Of a stretch of 64,000 bases of DNA, positions 43,579 through 50,899 are shown one piece after another. This DNA comes from a virus. The stretch's first letter is position 1. Every line of letters starts with the position of its first letter. The notes under the pieces are model-generated. The model saw nothing but the letters and a program-made list of their open reading frames with translations. It did not search any database and was not told the origin of the DNA. The stretch is from positions 186,001-250,000 of IMG/VR virus record IMGVR_UViG_3300028394_002328; one strand, given 5' to 3'. A program made the translations under genes and the position numbers.

Positions 43579-44784
43579 ATGACAACACCTACTTTTAAAT
43601 TTGCCTGGGTACCTAACTCAAAACAAGTCACTGTTACAGATCGTCCAATTAATGAGTTGGACAAACAGCCCGGATACATTGACCAACATAGCATTGAAGG
43701 ATTAGCCCAACTTTTTGTTGATAGTCCTGAGTATACCCAACTCAAACAACTTTTAGAAACAGCCGAGTTTAAACTCAGTCGTAAGGGCAAACCTCAACGA
43801 TACAGCCAAATGCCCAAAATGAAACGAATTGCTATTCGTCATTTGTTATCGGCTCTTGCTGTACAAAGGAAAATTAATTTCGATCACCTTGTTCGTATTA
43901 TCACAACTTGGGATAGCCGCCGACCTGCAACAATCAATGTTATCAAATTGCCTAAAAGCAACACATGTTATATCACCGACGGTCAGCACACGGTGCTTGC
44001 AATTGCCTTACGTGCCAAACTAGGTATGTTTCCTGATGTTGATCCTGCGGATTGGTTAGATATTGAAGTCAACTGTCAGGTAGTCGAGACCAGTGATTTT
44101 AGTTTTGCCCGTGAACATTTCTTAGGAATCAACGGCGAAGATAAACTCCCTATCATTCCATTCGAAAACCACAAAATTCATGTATTTGGCAAGCGCTTAG
44201 ATTCACCAGACAACGAAACACAAGAAAAGTATGAACTTGCTAATCGTATTCAAACTGAATTAGAAAGTTGGAATCTTATTCCGGTACACCCTGACAGTCC
44301 TGATCGTTTTAAGGCAGGTGCGGTAGTTCACAGCAACTTATTGTCTAAATTAGATGTACATGATGTTCGTTTCCTAGGTGAGAATCACTATACATATTGG
44401 CCTCAAGAACCTCTTGACCCTATTGAAATGTTGCCTTTCCAAGAACTTCGTAAGAAGCTTATCAAAGAAGGTGCTGATTTTACTACTACTGAATTCAAAG
44501 AATTCATGCGTGACTTGAATGCTTTGGTTAAAGAAGTTGCTGGAGGTTGGCCTGAATTTAAGAATCTTACACAATCGTTGTATCCAACATATTATAAAGA
44601 TGCTTTTGGTGATATACCTGCAGGGTGCCCTAAAGATGCATCACTAGTTTTGTTAATGCAACTGTATCTTAAGGCAGGCGGAACATACCAATATGTTCCT
44701 AAAAGCCTGTATACTCGATACTGCGAAAACAATTCTAACATGTTCAAACAACTTACCCCTGCACAAAAGGCAAAATTCAAATGA
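43579..44784 (+). CDS. DGQHR/ParB-like domain protein
   Basis: 401 residues. YITDGQHTVLAIAL (near 135) is the DGQH(R/T) motif, found in DndB-like DNA-modification regulators and ParB/sulfiredoxin-fold proteins. ATINVIKLPKSN upstream and FLGINGEDKLPIIPFENHK downstream fit that core. The C-terminal 200 residues are helical with no named domain. It may be a regulator or a nucleotide-hydrolysing ParB relative. Under its own promoter and coupled by ATGA to the next gene. Confidence 0.65.
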   Translation: MTTPTFKFAWVPNSKQVTVTDRPINELDKQPGYIDQHSIEGLAQLFVDSPEYTQLKQLLETAEFKLSRKGKPQRYSQMPKMKRIAIRHLLSALAVQRKINFDHLVRIITTWDSRRPATINVIKLPKSNTCYITDGQHTVLAIALRAKLGMFPDVDPADWLDIEVNCQVVETSDFSFAREHFLGINGEDKLPIIPFENHKIHVFGKRLDSPDNETQEKYELANRIQTELESWNLIPVHPDSPDRFKAGAVVHSNLLSKLDVHDVRFLGENHYTYWPQEPLDPIEMLPFQELRKKLIKEGADFTTTEFKEFMRDLNALVKEVAGGWPEFKNLTQSLYPTYYKDAFGDIPAGCPKDASLVLLMQLYLKAGGTYQYVPKSLYTRYCENNSNMFKQLTPAQKAKFK

Positions 44785-45206
44785 GTATGATGTTATATAT
44801 TGCAGAGGTGTACGGTAAAATTAAACCCGGTATCACTAAAAAAGCTAGATCCCGAATAATTTCATATGATAAAGGAAACAATAACCCCACAGTTCATCAT
44901 CTGTATGTTGCGGTAGATGGTTACGACGAACATGTAAAAAATTGTGAGAGTTATTTAATGAGGGAACTATTTTCCTTCTTAGAAAATCCTCAAGGTAATC
45001 ATAAACCAAGTGAATACGTGGATCCTAAATACACACACATAACCGCAGACTATGTGCGTCTTATAGTTGAAGATAGGATCAAATGTCATCCACTTAAGAT
45101 GAAACGGGTAAAGCAAGTTTTCTTGCCCATTACACGTTATAATATGAAAACTATTGTCGATGGAATAAAAAACTTTCCGGATAAATACCTAGAAGATATT
45201 TCTTGA
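44781..45206 (+). CDS. GIY-YIG/T5orf172-like protein (tentative)
   Basis: 141 residues. YIAEVYGKIKPGITKKARSRI resembles the opening of T5orf172-type GIY-YIG nucleases (strand, K-x-G-I-T, then Arg on a helix), and CESYLMREL could supply the Glu. The usual GIY tripeptide is not exact, so this is tentative. Homing or other nuclease activity is possible. Confidence 0.4.
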   Translation: MSMMLYIAEVYGKIKPGITKKARSRIISYDKGNNNPTVHHLYVAVDGYDEHVKNCESYLMRELFSFLENPQGNHKPSEYVDPKYTHITADYVRLIVEDRIKCHPLKMKRVKQVFLPITRYNMKTIVDGIKNFPDKYLEDIS

Positions 45207-45231
45207 CAATAAAACCAGGTAGTCGTATAAT
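45203..45231 (+). promoter_or_regulatory. Sigma70-type promoter of the exonuclease gene
   Basis: TTGACA, 17 bases, TATAAT; overlaps the stop of the preceding gene. Confidence 0.8.
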
Positions 45232-45243
45232 TATTATACGACT
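45221..45243. promoter_or_regulatory. Operator-like palindrome over the -10 box
   Basis: A perfect 10-base inverted repeat, AGTCGTATAA and TTATACGACT, separated by TTA, covers the -10 and transcription start. The inner half-site CGTATAA also forms the palindrome over the clamp-gene start at 29066-29080, suggesting a shared DNA-binding regulator. Confidence 0.6.
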
Positions 45244-45257
45244 ACTTAAGGACCTAT

Positions 45258-46262
45258 ATGAATTACGCACTCATTGATACCGCAAATACCTTCTTCCGTG
45301 CTCGGCATATTGCTAGTCGCAATAGTACTGTTGAGGAGAAAGTGGGTATGGCCCTGCATCTTACATTAGCAAGTGTAAATCAGGTCGTTAAAAAATTTAA
45401 AATCGACCACGTAGTCGTATGTCTAGAAGGTCGCAGTTGGCGTAAGGATTACTACAAACCTTATAAAGCTAATCGCAAGTTAGATGAATCTGCTATGACT
45501 GAAGCAGATGTAGCCGAAAACAAAATGTTTTGGGAAACGTATGATATGTTTACTACATTCATGCGTGAAAAAACTAATGTCAGTGTACTCAGGCACGAAC
45601 GGGCTGAAGCTGACGATATCATTGCCCGTTTTGTTCATTTACATCCCGATGATACGCATTACATTATTTCTTCTGACACTGATTATATCCAACTTATTAG
45701 TGAAAACGTACATCAGTACAACGGTATCACTAACCAACTTATCACTACCGAGGGATACCATGATGAGAAAGGACGTCTTGTAATAGATAAGAAAACAAAA
45801 GAACCTAAACTATTAGGTGATCCTAAATTTCATCTATTTGAAAAATGTATGCGAGGTGATTCAAGCGACAATGTATTTTCAGCGTACCCCGGCGTCCGTA
45901 CTAAAGGTAGTAAAAATAAGGTTGGATTGATTGAGGCATATGCCGACCGTACAAAGCAAGGGTTTCATTGGAATAACATGATGCTTCAACGTTGGGTAGA
46001 TCATGAGGGTGTTGAAAATCGGGTTAGGGATTGTTATGAACGTAATCGTACCCTAATTGACTTGACAGCACAGCCCGAAGATATTAAAATATCGGTTGAT
46101 GATAGAATCAAAAAAGATGTTCGTACTACTACAACCTCTCAGGTAGGTGCTCACTTTATGAAATTTTGTGGCAAGTATGAATTGACTAAAATTAGTGAAC
46201 AAGCAGAAACATATGCTAAGTGGTTAAACTCGCCTTACAACGGTCATCTCACTCAAATCTAA
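45258..46262 (+). CDS. 5'-3' exonuclease / flap nuclease (T4 RNase H-like)
   Basis: 334 residues, near the T4 RNase H length. Acidic metal-binding motifs are ALIDTANTFFRARH, VVCLEGRSWRKDYYKPYKANR, RAEADDIIARF, IISSDTDYIQL and KCMRGDSSDNVFSAYPGV, the FEN/PIN-fold pattern that removes RNA primers and flaps. The G-V-R-T-K-G segment corresponds to the helix-hairpin-helix region. It has its own strong promoter and probable operator. Confidence 0.88.
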   Translation: MNYALIDTANTFFRARHIASRNSTVEEKVGMALHLTLASVNQVVKKFKIDHVVVCLEGRSWRKDYYKPYKANRKLDESAMTEADVAENKMFWETYDMFTTFMREKTNVSVLRHERAEADDIIARFVHLHPDDTHYIISSDTDYIQLISENVHQYNGITNQLITTEGYHDEKGRLVIDKKTKEPKLLGDPKFHLFEKCMRGDSSDNVFSAYPGVRTKGSKNKVGLIEAYADRTKQGFHWNNMMLQRWVDHEGVENRVRDCYERNRTLIDLTAQPEDIKISVDDRIKKDVRTTTTSQVGAHFMKFCGKYELTKISEQAETYAKWLNSPYNGHLTQI

Positions 46263-46274
46263 GGAATTTTCAAA

Positions 46275-46520
46275 ATGAGTAAAGAAATCACTATCAATGG
46301 TCTTACCGACAAACAAGTAGCAATGCTAGATATCATGTGGGGACTGGGCTCCCAAGAAGAATTCAATGATTGGGTAGCTACCTTGTCAACCGATGACCGT
46401 GAACTAGCAGAGCAGTTGTATTGGCTTTTGCTTATTGAAATTGCTGAAAGCGATACCGATGAAGATTATACAGAAGCAAATGAAGTGCTAAAGGCTTTTA
46501 TGCTTAATAAAAAGGAATAA
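46275..46520 (+). CDS. Small acidic hypothetical protein, 81 aa
   Basis: Starts MSKEITINGLTDKQVAMLD, helical and acidic, ends LNKKE. First of a tight series of small unknown genes downstream of the exonuclease. An AAGGAATTTTC ribosome site precedes ATG. Confidence 0.65.
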   Translation: MSKEITINGLTDKQVAMLDIMWGLGSQEEFNDWVATLSTDDRELAEQLYWLLLIEIAESDTDEDYTEANEVLKAFMLNKKE

Positions 46521-46521
46521 C

Positions 46522-46980
46522 ATGTCTGAAATTGTAGCTAAACCTATTGTTAAGGATCAATATTGGGTCATCACTGATGGTGATAAAAAAATTGGTAATG
46601 TGATCGCCAATGGTTCAGGATTTGATGTTAAAATGAATGGGTCTCAGACTCATTACAAAACTACCACTGAACTCAAGCGTACAACCAATATTGAATTCCA
46701 AACACTAAAATCTAACAAAACTAAAATCCAACTTCCTTTCGCTAACTATCCCACAACTGGAAAGATTTACAACTCTATTTTAGATATTAAGCGAAAACTT
46801 CATATCTATACTAAGACGCCCAAAAGCAAGTGTTTTCATGCAGCCGGTTGGTTCGTTCTAAATCATACAGGAGAAAACGAAGTAGTATTTTGTCCTAAGT
46901 ATATTTTTGTACAACGGTATCCATATATGGGTCCCTTCAAAACTAAATTGGACGCTGAACACCAGATAAATAATCAATGA
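46522..46980 (+). CDS. Hypothetical phage protein, 152 aa
   Basis: Beta-rich start (QYWVITDGDKKIGNVIANGSGF), basic middle and aromatic end (YIFVQRYPYMGPF). The pattern recurs in T4-like phages as a protein of unknown function. Overlaps the next start by 4 bases. Confidence 0.65.
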   Translation: MSEIVAKPIVKDQYWVITDGDKKIGNVIANGSGFDVKMNGSQTHYKTTTELKRTTNIEFQTLKSNKTKIQLPFANYPTTGKIYNSILDIKRKLHIYTKTPKSKCFHAAGWFVLNHTGENEVVFCPKYIFVQRYPYMGPFKTKLDAEHQINNQ

Positions 46981-47183
46981 TTTATATTAAAAGGTTCATT
47001 GACAAAGTGTCTGTAGTAGAAAGCAAACAAAATAAAGATTTTGTTATGCCTCTCATTGAGGCTAGAGGCCTTCGTGATGAACTGGCTAAAATTTTAGTAG
47101 AGTATTACGAAAAAAATACTGACAAAAAGCCAGTTGATGAACCAGTAATACAAATTGAATTAAAAGCTGGATCATTCAAATGA
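46977..47183 (+). CDS. Small hypothetical protein, 68 aa
   Basis: Contains DFVMPLIEARGLRDELAKILVEYYE, an amphipathic helical block, and ends in an acidic-to-Lys tail. ATGA overlaps on both sides, so it belongs to a coupled operon. Function unknown. Confidence 0.65.
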   Translation: MIYIKRFIDKVSVVESKQNKDFVMPLIEARGLRDELAKILVEYYEKNTDKKPVDEPVIQIELKAGSFK

Positions 47184-47479
47184 GTAGAACACAGCCCAAA
47201 GTCTTGCTAGAAATAGTAGATAAGACAACTTACAAATGCGACCAAATCGTAGAAGCTAGTGGTATTTGGGCTGTGTTTTACGAGGGACAACCAATTAATC
47301 TCAAGTCACAACACTACTTGGATAGTGAGTCTACTCCTAAGTATAAAAAGACTAGCTTTAGTAATCCAGGTCACGCAAGAAACCTTTGTCGTAAATTGAA
47401 TGTACAATTCAAAACAGACAAATTTACCGTTGTGTTTATGAACAACGGGAGAACAGTTTATCCTGATGATCAGGCATAA
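47180..47479 (+). CDS. Hypothetical protein, 99 aa
   Basis: Mixed alpha/beta, basic, with FSNPGHARNLCRKLNVQF and FTVVFMNNGR. Overlaps its neighbours by 4 and 14 bases. No domain recognised. Confidence 0.65.
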   Translation: MSRTQPKVLLEIVDKTTYKCDQIVEASGIWAVFYEGQPINLKSQHYLDSESTPKYKKTSFSNPGHARNLCRKLNVQFKTDKFTVVFMNNGRTVYPDDQA

Positions 47480-47870
47480 GACTACTAAAAAAATAATTAC
47501 AGAAACGGTATTAAAAGAAATACCACAACATTTACATATCTACCATGAAATCCCAGTTGAAGACCTAATGTTCAAGTGGTGGATGACAGGTAGACAAGAA
47601 GGACTAAGATTAACTGATGAAGGTATGGTAGCATTTCAATTGGCTGAAATATCTCATTATGATTATGAATTTAAACAAGAAGGGCAAAGTTGGCATAGTT
47701 TTGTACTTGAAGTAAACAAAAAAATTAAATGTCCATATTACTTGGGTGTAAATAAAACTGAAACGAAAAAACTTCCCTACATCAGACTGTATGACAGTAA
47801 GGTTGCTATGATGGTAGGATTATATGGCAACTTACATGAATATTTAAATTCTATAAAGGTGAGACAATGA
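47466..47870 (+). CDS. Hypothetical protein, 134 aa
   Basis: Starts at ATG 47466, overlapping the previous gene by 14 bases. It contains FKWWMTGRQEGLRLTDEGM and CPYYLGVNKTETKKLPYIRLYDS. No catalytic motif; perhaps a small DNA- or protein-binding fold. Confidence 0.65.
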   Translation: MIRHKTTKKIITETVLKEIPQHLHIYHEIPVEDLMFKWWMTGRQEGLRLTDEGMVAFQLAEISHYDYEFKQEGQSWHSFVLEVNKKIKCPYYLGVNKTETKKLPYIRLYDSKVAMMVGLYGNLHEYLNSIKVRQ

Positions 47871-48013
47871 CCGAAGAAAACAAACCAAAAAAACCAACTG
47901 TCACTTTGCCAGTTAAAAAAACCTCACAGTTTAATCAACCCAAAATTCCTAAACCAAACACGAAAGGGTTTGGCGGAACTAACGTAGTTCGCAGAACTGG
48001 GCGTGGACGATAA
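47867..48013 (+). CDS. Basic Arg/Gly-tailed microprotein, 48 aa
   Basis: Overlaps the previous stop (ATGA). Rich in Lys and Pro, ending GFGGTNVVRRTGRGR, an RG-type nucleic-acid-binding tail. Probably disordered; RNA or DNA contact is inference. Confidence 0.6.
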   Translation: MTEENKPKKPTVTLPVKKTSQFNQPKIPKPNTKGFGGTNVVRRTGRGR

Positions 48014-48109
48014 AATAATTGTCAACGAAATCTGTAACTCAAGCGTTAATAGATATAGATACACGATGTATCTAAACTCTCTTTCATTTAACTTATAAAG
48101 GAAATACAA

Positions 48110-48322
48110 ATGAAAACAATCGCAACTTTGATCGCTGGACTTTTCGCTGTTACTGCTTTTGCTGCTGAGCCTGCTAAGGCCCCAGCCGCAGCTCCTGCTG
48201 CTGCTCCTGCTGCTGATATTAAGCTTCCAGCTAAGAAAGACGAGAAAAAAAGTGAAGGTGCACCTGCTGCCAAGGCAGACGCAAAGGCTGCTACGCCAGC
48301 TGCCGCGCCCGCAGGTAAGTAA
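48110..48322 (+). CDS. Exported Ala/Pro/Lys-rich small protein, 70 aa
   Basis: A clear signal peptide MKTIATLIAGLFAVTAFA precedes an Ala/Pro/Lys low-complexity tail (KAPAAAPAAAPAADIK). After cleavage a small disordered periplasmic or surface protein remains. An AAAGGAAATACAA ribosome site precedes it. Codon use (GCT, GCA, GCC alanine runs) is unlike the neighbours, and similar secreted Ala/Lys-rich proteins occur in proteobacteria, so transfer from a host is possible. Confidence 0.6.
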   Translation: MKTIATLIAGLFAVTAFAAEPAKAPAAAPAAAPAADIKLPAKKDEKKSEGAPAAKADAKAATPAAAPAGK

Positions 48323-48323
48323 T

Positions 48324-48506
48324 TTTTGTTTAGATGATGATGGCGATGGTATCACTATTGAAGACTTGGACTTACAATCAGGATACCGTCGACACATTAT
48401 CACACCAAAAAAGATAATAGTATCTGAACTTGATGAATATATTAAATTCAGATTACTATTATCTAGGTACTTAGCACTTAGGAAGTACGATACGAAATGG
48501 GGATAA
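48324..48506 (+). CDS. Open frame without a clear start, possible frameshift extension
   Basis: In the +1 frame relative to the exported protein, an open frame runs past its stop to 48506, with DDDGDGITIEDLDLQSGYRRH and ELDEYIKFRLLLSRYLALRKYD, protein-like in composition. No ATG in this frame precedes the conserved-looking part. It ends at a terminator. It could be read by a shift at the GGT-AAG-TAA end of the upstream gene or from a rare start. Confidence 0.35.
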   Translation, partial: FCLDDDGDGITIEDLDLQSGYRRHIITPKKIIVSELDEYIKFRLLLSRYLALRKYDTKWG

Positions 48507-48520
48507 TATCCCCATTTTTT
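48496..48520 (+). terminator. Rho-independent terminator
   Basis: AATGGGGATA, one base, TATCCCCATT form a perfect stem running into six T. Confidence 0.8.
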
Positions 48521-48607
48521 AACTAGCTAATTGTTGCACTGCAATATGTTAGGACTAAATACATTAGTAGAAACCATAAGTGACTACTAAATAAAAGGAA
48601 ACATATA

Positions 48608-48760
48608 ATGTTAACACTAATTGACAAGTTTATTAATTTATTGGATCGGTTTACCTCACATAAAACAGATTTAGAAAGATTTATTATTGCACACAATCCA
48701 TGTCACGGTGGTGATGTAGATAATCTTATCCGTCAATTCACATACGGAAGAAAGGCCTAA
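48608..48760 (+). CDS. Small hypothetical protein, 50 aa
   Basis: ATG 48608 follows AAAAGGAAACA. Helical, with LIDKFINLLDRF, then AHNPCHGGDVDNLIRQF with one His-Cys-His cluster. First of four tiny genes in a row. Confidence 0.6.
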   Translation: MLTLIDKFINLLDRFTSHKTDLERFIIAHNPCHGGDVDNLIRQFTYGRKA

Positions 48761-48761
48761 T

Positions 48762-48857
48762 ATGAAAATCATCAACAAATTTTATGAGTGGTTAGCCGTT
48801 TGGAGCGAAGTCGTTTATAATTATCGTAAACGCAATAACATTCATCACTACTATTAA
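48762..48857 (+). CDS. Microprotein, 31 aa
   Basis: Starts one base after the previous stop. Aromatic and basic: KFYEWLAVWSEVVYNYRKR, an amphipathic helix that may bind a membrane. Supported only by tight packing in the series. Confidence 0.45.
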   Translation: MKIINKFYEWLAVWSEVVYNYRKRNNIHHYY

Positions 48858-48860
48858 ACT

Positions 48861-48938
48861 ATGGACATGATAAACTTTATTATCGCATTACGCCATTTTT
48901 TAAAGTTTGATCCTAAAGATTTTGAGGTTCATCCATAA
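48861..48938 (+). CDS. Microprotein, 25 aa
   Basis: Reads MDMINFIIALRHFLKF then an acidic end. The stop overlaps the next start (TAATG). Coding status rests on spacing alone. Confidence 0.35.
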   Translation: MDMINFIIALRHFLKFDPKDFEVHP

Positions 48939-48997
48939 TGTGGCCCGTTACAGATGAAGAATGGGAACAATTAAATTTCCCTGAGAAATTTAAATAA
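48938..48997 (+). CDS. Microprotein, 19 aa (doubtful)
   Basis: MWPVTDEEWEQLNF, coupled by TAATG to the previous frame and ending at the next late promoter. Short enough to be chance. Confidence 0.3.
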   Translation: MWPVTDEEWEQLNFPEKFK

Positions 48998-49005
48998 GAT
49001 AAATA
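48998..49005 (+). promoter_or_regulatory. T4-type late promoter GATAAATA
   Basis: GATAAATA ends 7 bases before ATG 49013, similar in placement to the copy before 5572. Confidence 0.55.
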
Positions 49006-49012
49006 TTACATT

Positions 49013-49264
49013 ATGATTAATCCCTTTCTAGCATGGACTACCCCTTCCACATCATTAACTCCAGAGTTTTTTATTGATTCATTGCAAGGGGTTAAACGGG
49101 ATCTAACTAATAGAATGATCACGGATCCTAAGATGAATAGGGCCGCTCATAACTATATTAATAGCCAAACCGAGTTTGCCAAAATGTTAGTCTCTAACAC
49201 TGTTGAACTTGGAAAATATTCTATGGATTGTATTTCAGAGAGGTACTTTCCAAAGAAGGACTAA
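49013..49264 (+). CDS. Hypothetical late protein, 83 aa
   Basis: Helical C-terminal part (FAKMLVSNTVELGKYSMDCI) after a Pro/Thr-rich start (FLAWTTPSTSLTPEFF). The leader is too short for a normal ribosome site, as the late promoter is only 7 bases away. Unknown function; a minor virion component is possible. Confidence 0.6.
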   Translation: MINPFLAWTTPSTSLTPEFFIDSLQGVKRDLTNRMITDPKMNRAAHNYINSQTEFAKMLVSNTVELGKYSMDCISERYFPKKD

Positions 49265-49306
49265 TCCACCTAATGGATCGACATTACACACACATAGGAG
49301 AAAAAA

Positions 49307-49573
49307 ATGTCAGACTACACACCAAAACTTCCCGAAGTTAAATTTAACCGCAATGGTTATGAAATCCGCACAGAAATCCTCGATATGGCCAAAAGCCTTA
49401 TGATGGAGGAATACCACGCTAAATTCCACGGTTGGGAAATCTCGGCACAGCGTGATGAAAAGTCAGGCACTGTTATTACCACAGTTGGTATGCCACAGTT
49501 TCCTGGACTTGAGCAGGTATTATCAACGGCAGAAAAGATGTATGCCTTCGTTAACGCAGGCGCTAAGAAGTAA
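49307..49573 (+). CDS. Hypothetical protein, 88 aa
   Basis: Strong GGAG ribosome site. It contains VKFNRNGYEIRTEILDMAKSL and GTVITTVGMPQFPGLEQVL. Codon use is somewhat richer in C and G than the neighbours, as in highly expressed genes, and the gene ends at a strong terminator. Function unknown. Confidence 0.7.
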   Translation: MSDYTPKLPEVKFNRNGYEIRTEILDMAKSLMMEEYHAKFHGWEISAQRDEKSGTVITTVGMPQFPGLEQVLSTAEKMYAFVNAGAKK

Positions 49574-49589
49574 GGGTAAATAAACCCAA

Positions 49590-49614
49590 AGCCCCCGAAA
49601 GGGGGTATTTTTTT
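49590..49614 (+). terminator. Rho-independent terminator
   Basis: GCCCCCGAAAGGGGGT stem-loop with GAAA loop followed by a T run. Confidence 0.88.
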
Positions 49615-49617
49615 GGC

Positions 49618-49646
49618 TTGACAATTAATTTTTATGGTGTTACAAT
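49618..49646 (+). promoter_or_regulatory. Sigma70-type promoter
   Basis: TTGACA, 17 bases, TACAAT, immediately beyond the terminator and 26 bases before ATG 49673. Confidence 0.75.
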
Positions 49647-49672
49647 TATAAATATCCTAAAGGGGATTTATA

Positions 49673-49963
49673 ATGAGTACCGAAGAAGATAAGTTCAAGC
49701 ATTCCAAACGTTTACTTAAAGATGAAAATGCTGTAAAAAAACAAGTTAAGATTGCCAAAGAACATGGTGTTCCTATCAAAGACTCTCATAAATTTGCCAA
49801 ACAACATGCATTAAATTGCGGTAATCCAAAATGTGTAATGTGCGCTAATCCTAGAAAAACCTTTAATGAATTAACATTGCAAGAACGCCGCATGTTTCAG
49901 GATATTGATAAAGAAACTGATAAACATAGTAACGGTTTAAAAACTAAAGACACTGACAAATAA
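49673..49963 (+). CDS. Small Cys-cluster protein, 96 aa
   Basis: LNCGNPKCVMCANPRK (C-x4-C-x2-C) forms a probable zinc site with nearby His (KFAKQHALNC). The flanks are basic and helical. I recall the FAKxHALNCGNPxCxMC block from several phages and bacteria without a known function. Own promoter and AAAGGGGAT ribosome site. Confidence 0.7.
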   Translation: MSTEEDKFKHSKRLLKDENAVKKQVKIAKEHGVPIKDSHKFAKQHALNCGNPKCVMCANPRKTFNELTLQERRMFQDIDKETDKHSNGLKTKDTDK

Positions 49964-49981
49964 TTATTTAGGAGATAACAA

Positions 49982-50371
49982 ATGGCAACTTGGAAACTAT
50001 CAACCGCGTCAAAGAAAAATGCTGTAGAAAAGCAATATTGGACTAAAGAGGGTGTCACTATTATCCGAGAAGAAGGTTATCGTTGGGGAACCTTCTATTG
50101 TGAAAGTGATGAACAGCCTAATATTGACCTTGACAATGAAAATGGGTATGATCTTACTAATTCCGACTATGATTGGGAGTTAGACAATCTTGATGATGGT
50201 TGTTGGGTTGAGTGGGATTTCCCTGAGGATATGGATGAAGAGGAACAAGAACAATTTCTTGCATTATGTGAAGAGGATTATATTGAAGGCCTAGAAGGTG
50301 ATGGATGGATCAATGATAATACTGAATACTTGTTCTATGGTCCATTAGAATTGGAAGAGATTGATGAATGA
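49982..50371 (+). CDS. Very acidic hypothetical protein, 129 aa
   Basis: Strongly acidic C-terminal two thirds (NLDDGCWVEWDFPEDMDEEEQ) with many Trp and Tyr, a composition seen in DNA-mimic or inhibitor proteins, though no such role is shown. The N-terminus is basic. AGGAGATAACAA precedes ATG. Confidence 0.6.
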   Translation: MATWKLSTASKKNAVEKQYWTKEGVTIIREEGYRWGTFYCESDEQPNIDLDNENGYDLTNSDYDWELDNLDDGCWVEWDFPEDMDEEEQEQFLALCEEDYIEGLEGDGWINDNTEYLFYGPLELEEIDE

Positions 50372-50489
50372 ATCAATTGGGTTTTTAAAATATTTAAATA
50401 ATCCTATTATTATGTTATCCGCATTTGGAATAACCGCATTAATATTAATTGCTTCTTTAATCTACATTATTAAGGATTCTATGTCATGA
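50364..50489 (+). CDS. Single-pass membrane microprotein, 41 aa
   Basis: Overlaps the previous gene by 8 bases. One transmembrane helix (IIMLSAFGITALILIASLIYII) with a Lys-Asp end. Coupled by ATGA to the next small frame. Confidence 0.5.
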   Translation: MNESIGFLKYLNNPIIMLSAFGITALILIASLIYIIKDSMS

Positions 50490-50569
50490 TTTCAGATAAA
50501 CATGTAATGGGCTTTATTTTATTTGGATATGCTATAGTGTTGTGTATGATACTCATGGGGATCGTCTAA
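50486..50569 (+). CDS. Membrane microprotein, 27 aa
   Basis: MISDKHVMG then a hydrophobic helix FILFGYAIVLCMILMGIV. Paired with the preceding membrane microprotein by ATGA. Confidence 0.4.
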   Translation: MISDKHVMGFILFGYAIVLCMILMGIV

Positions 50570-50586
50570 CAGACCGATCCTGACGG

Positions 50587-50615
50587 TTGACAATAATTGG
50601 GCACGGCTATATAAT
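50587..50615 (+). promoter_or_regulatory. Strong sigma70 promoter with shared leader
   Basis: TTGACA, 17 bases, TATAAT. The leader from the -10 onward (50610-50645) nearly repeats that at 63765-63800, ending in AACGGAG. Confidence 0.85.
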
Positions 50616-50648
50616 AGAATCTTAGACAGTTAGATAACGGAGTACGCA

Positions 50649-50843
50649 ATGGTAACCCAAGCACAATACACAAACTCGGTAGACTTCTTCAGCCTGTTCG
50701 AAGCCGACACTTTTTCTATGGAAATGTCGGATGATACGACGGGAAACTGGGAAGGTTACATTGGCATCGGTGGAGAATTGGTACAGGCTGCAGGCTTCGA
50801 TGCTATCACCGGTAATGGCTGGTACGACGATACACTGATTTGA
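50649..50843 (+). CDS. Small acidic hypothetical protein, 64 aa
   Basis: Contains VDFFSLFEADTFSMEMSDDTTGNWEGYIGIGGE; acidic and aromatic. Single gene between two consensus promoters, so likely made in large amounts early. Function unknown; host-directed role inferred from context only. Confidence 0.65.
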   Translation: MVTQAQYTNSVDFFSLFEADTFSMEMSDDTTGNWEGYIGIGGELVQAAGFDAITGNGWYDDTLI

Positions 50844-50868
50844 CAATAATTGGTTTCGGCTATATAAT
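50840..50868 (+). promoter_or_regulatory. Strong sigma70 promoter
   Basis: TTGACA, 17 bases, TATAAT, followed by a leader with AACGGAG. Begins inside the previous stop codon region. The first bases after the -35 (ATAATTGG) repeat those at 50593. Confidence 0.85.
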
Positions 50869-50899
50869 ATACACATACACTGAGAAAACGGAGTAACAA

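Noticed and set aside
48311-48330. Intron-like GCAGGTAAGT at the end of the exported-protein gene
   Set aside because: Resembles a eukaryotic splice donor by chance; no acceptor and no self-splicing intron structure is visible.
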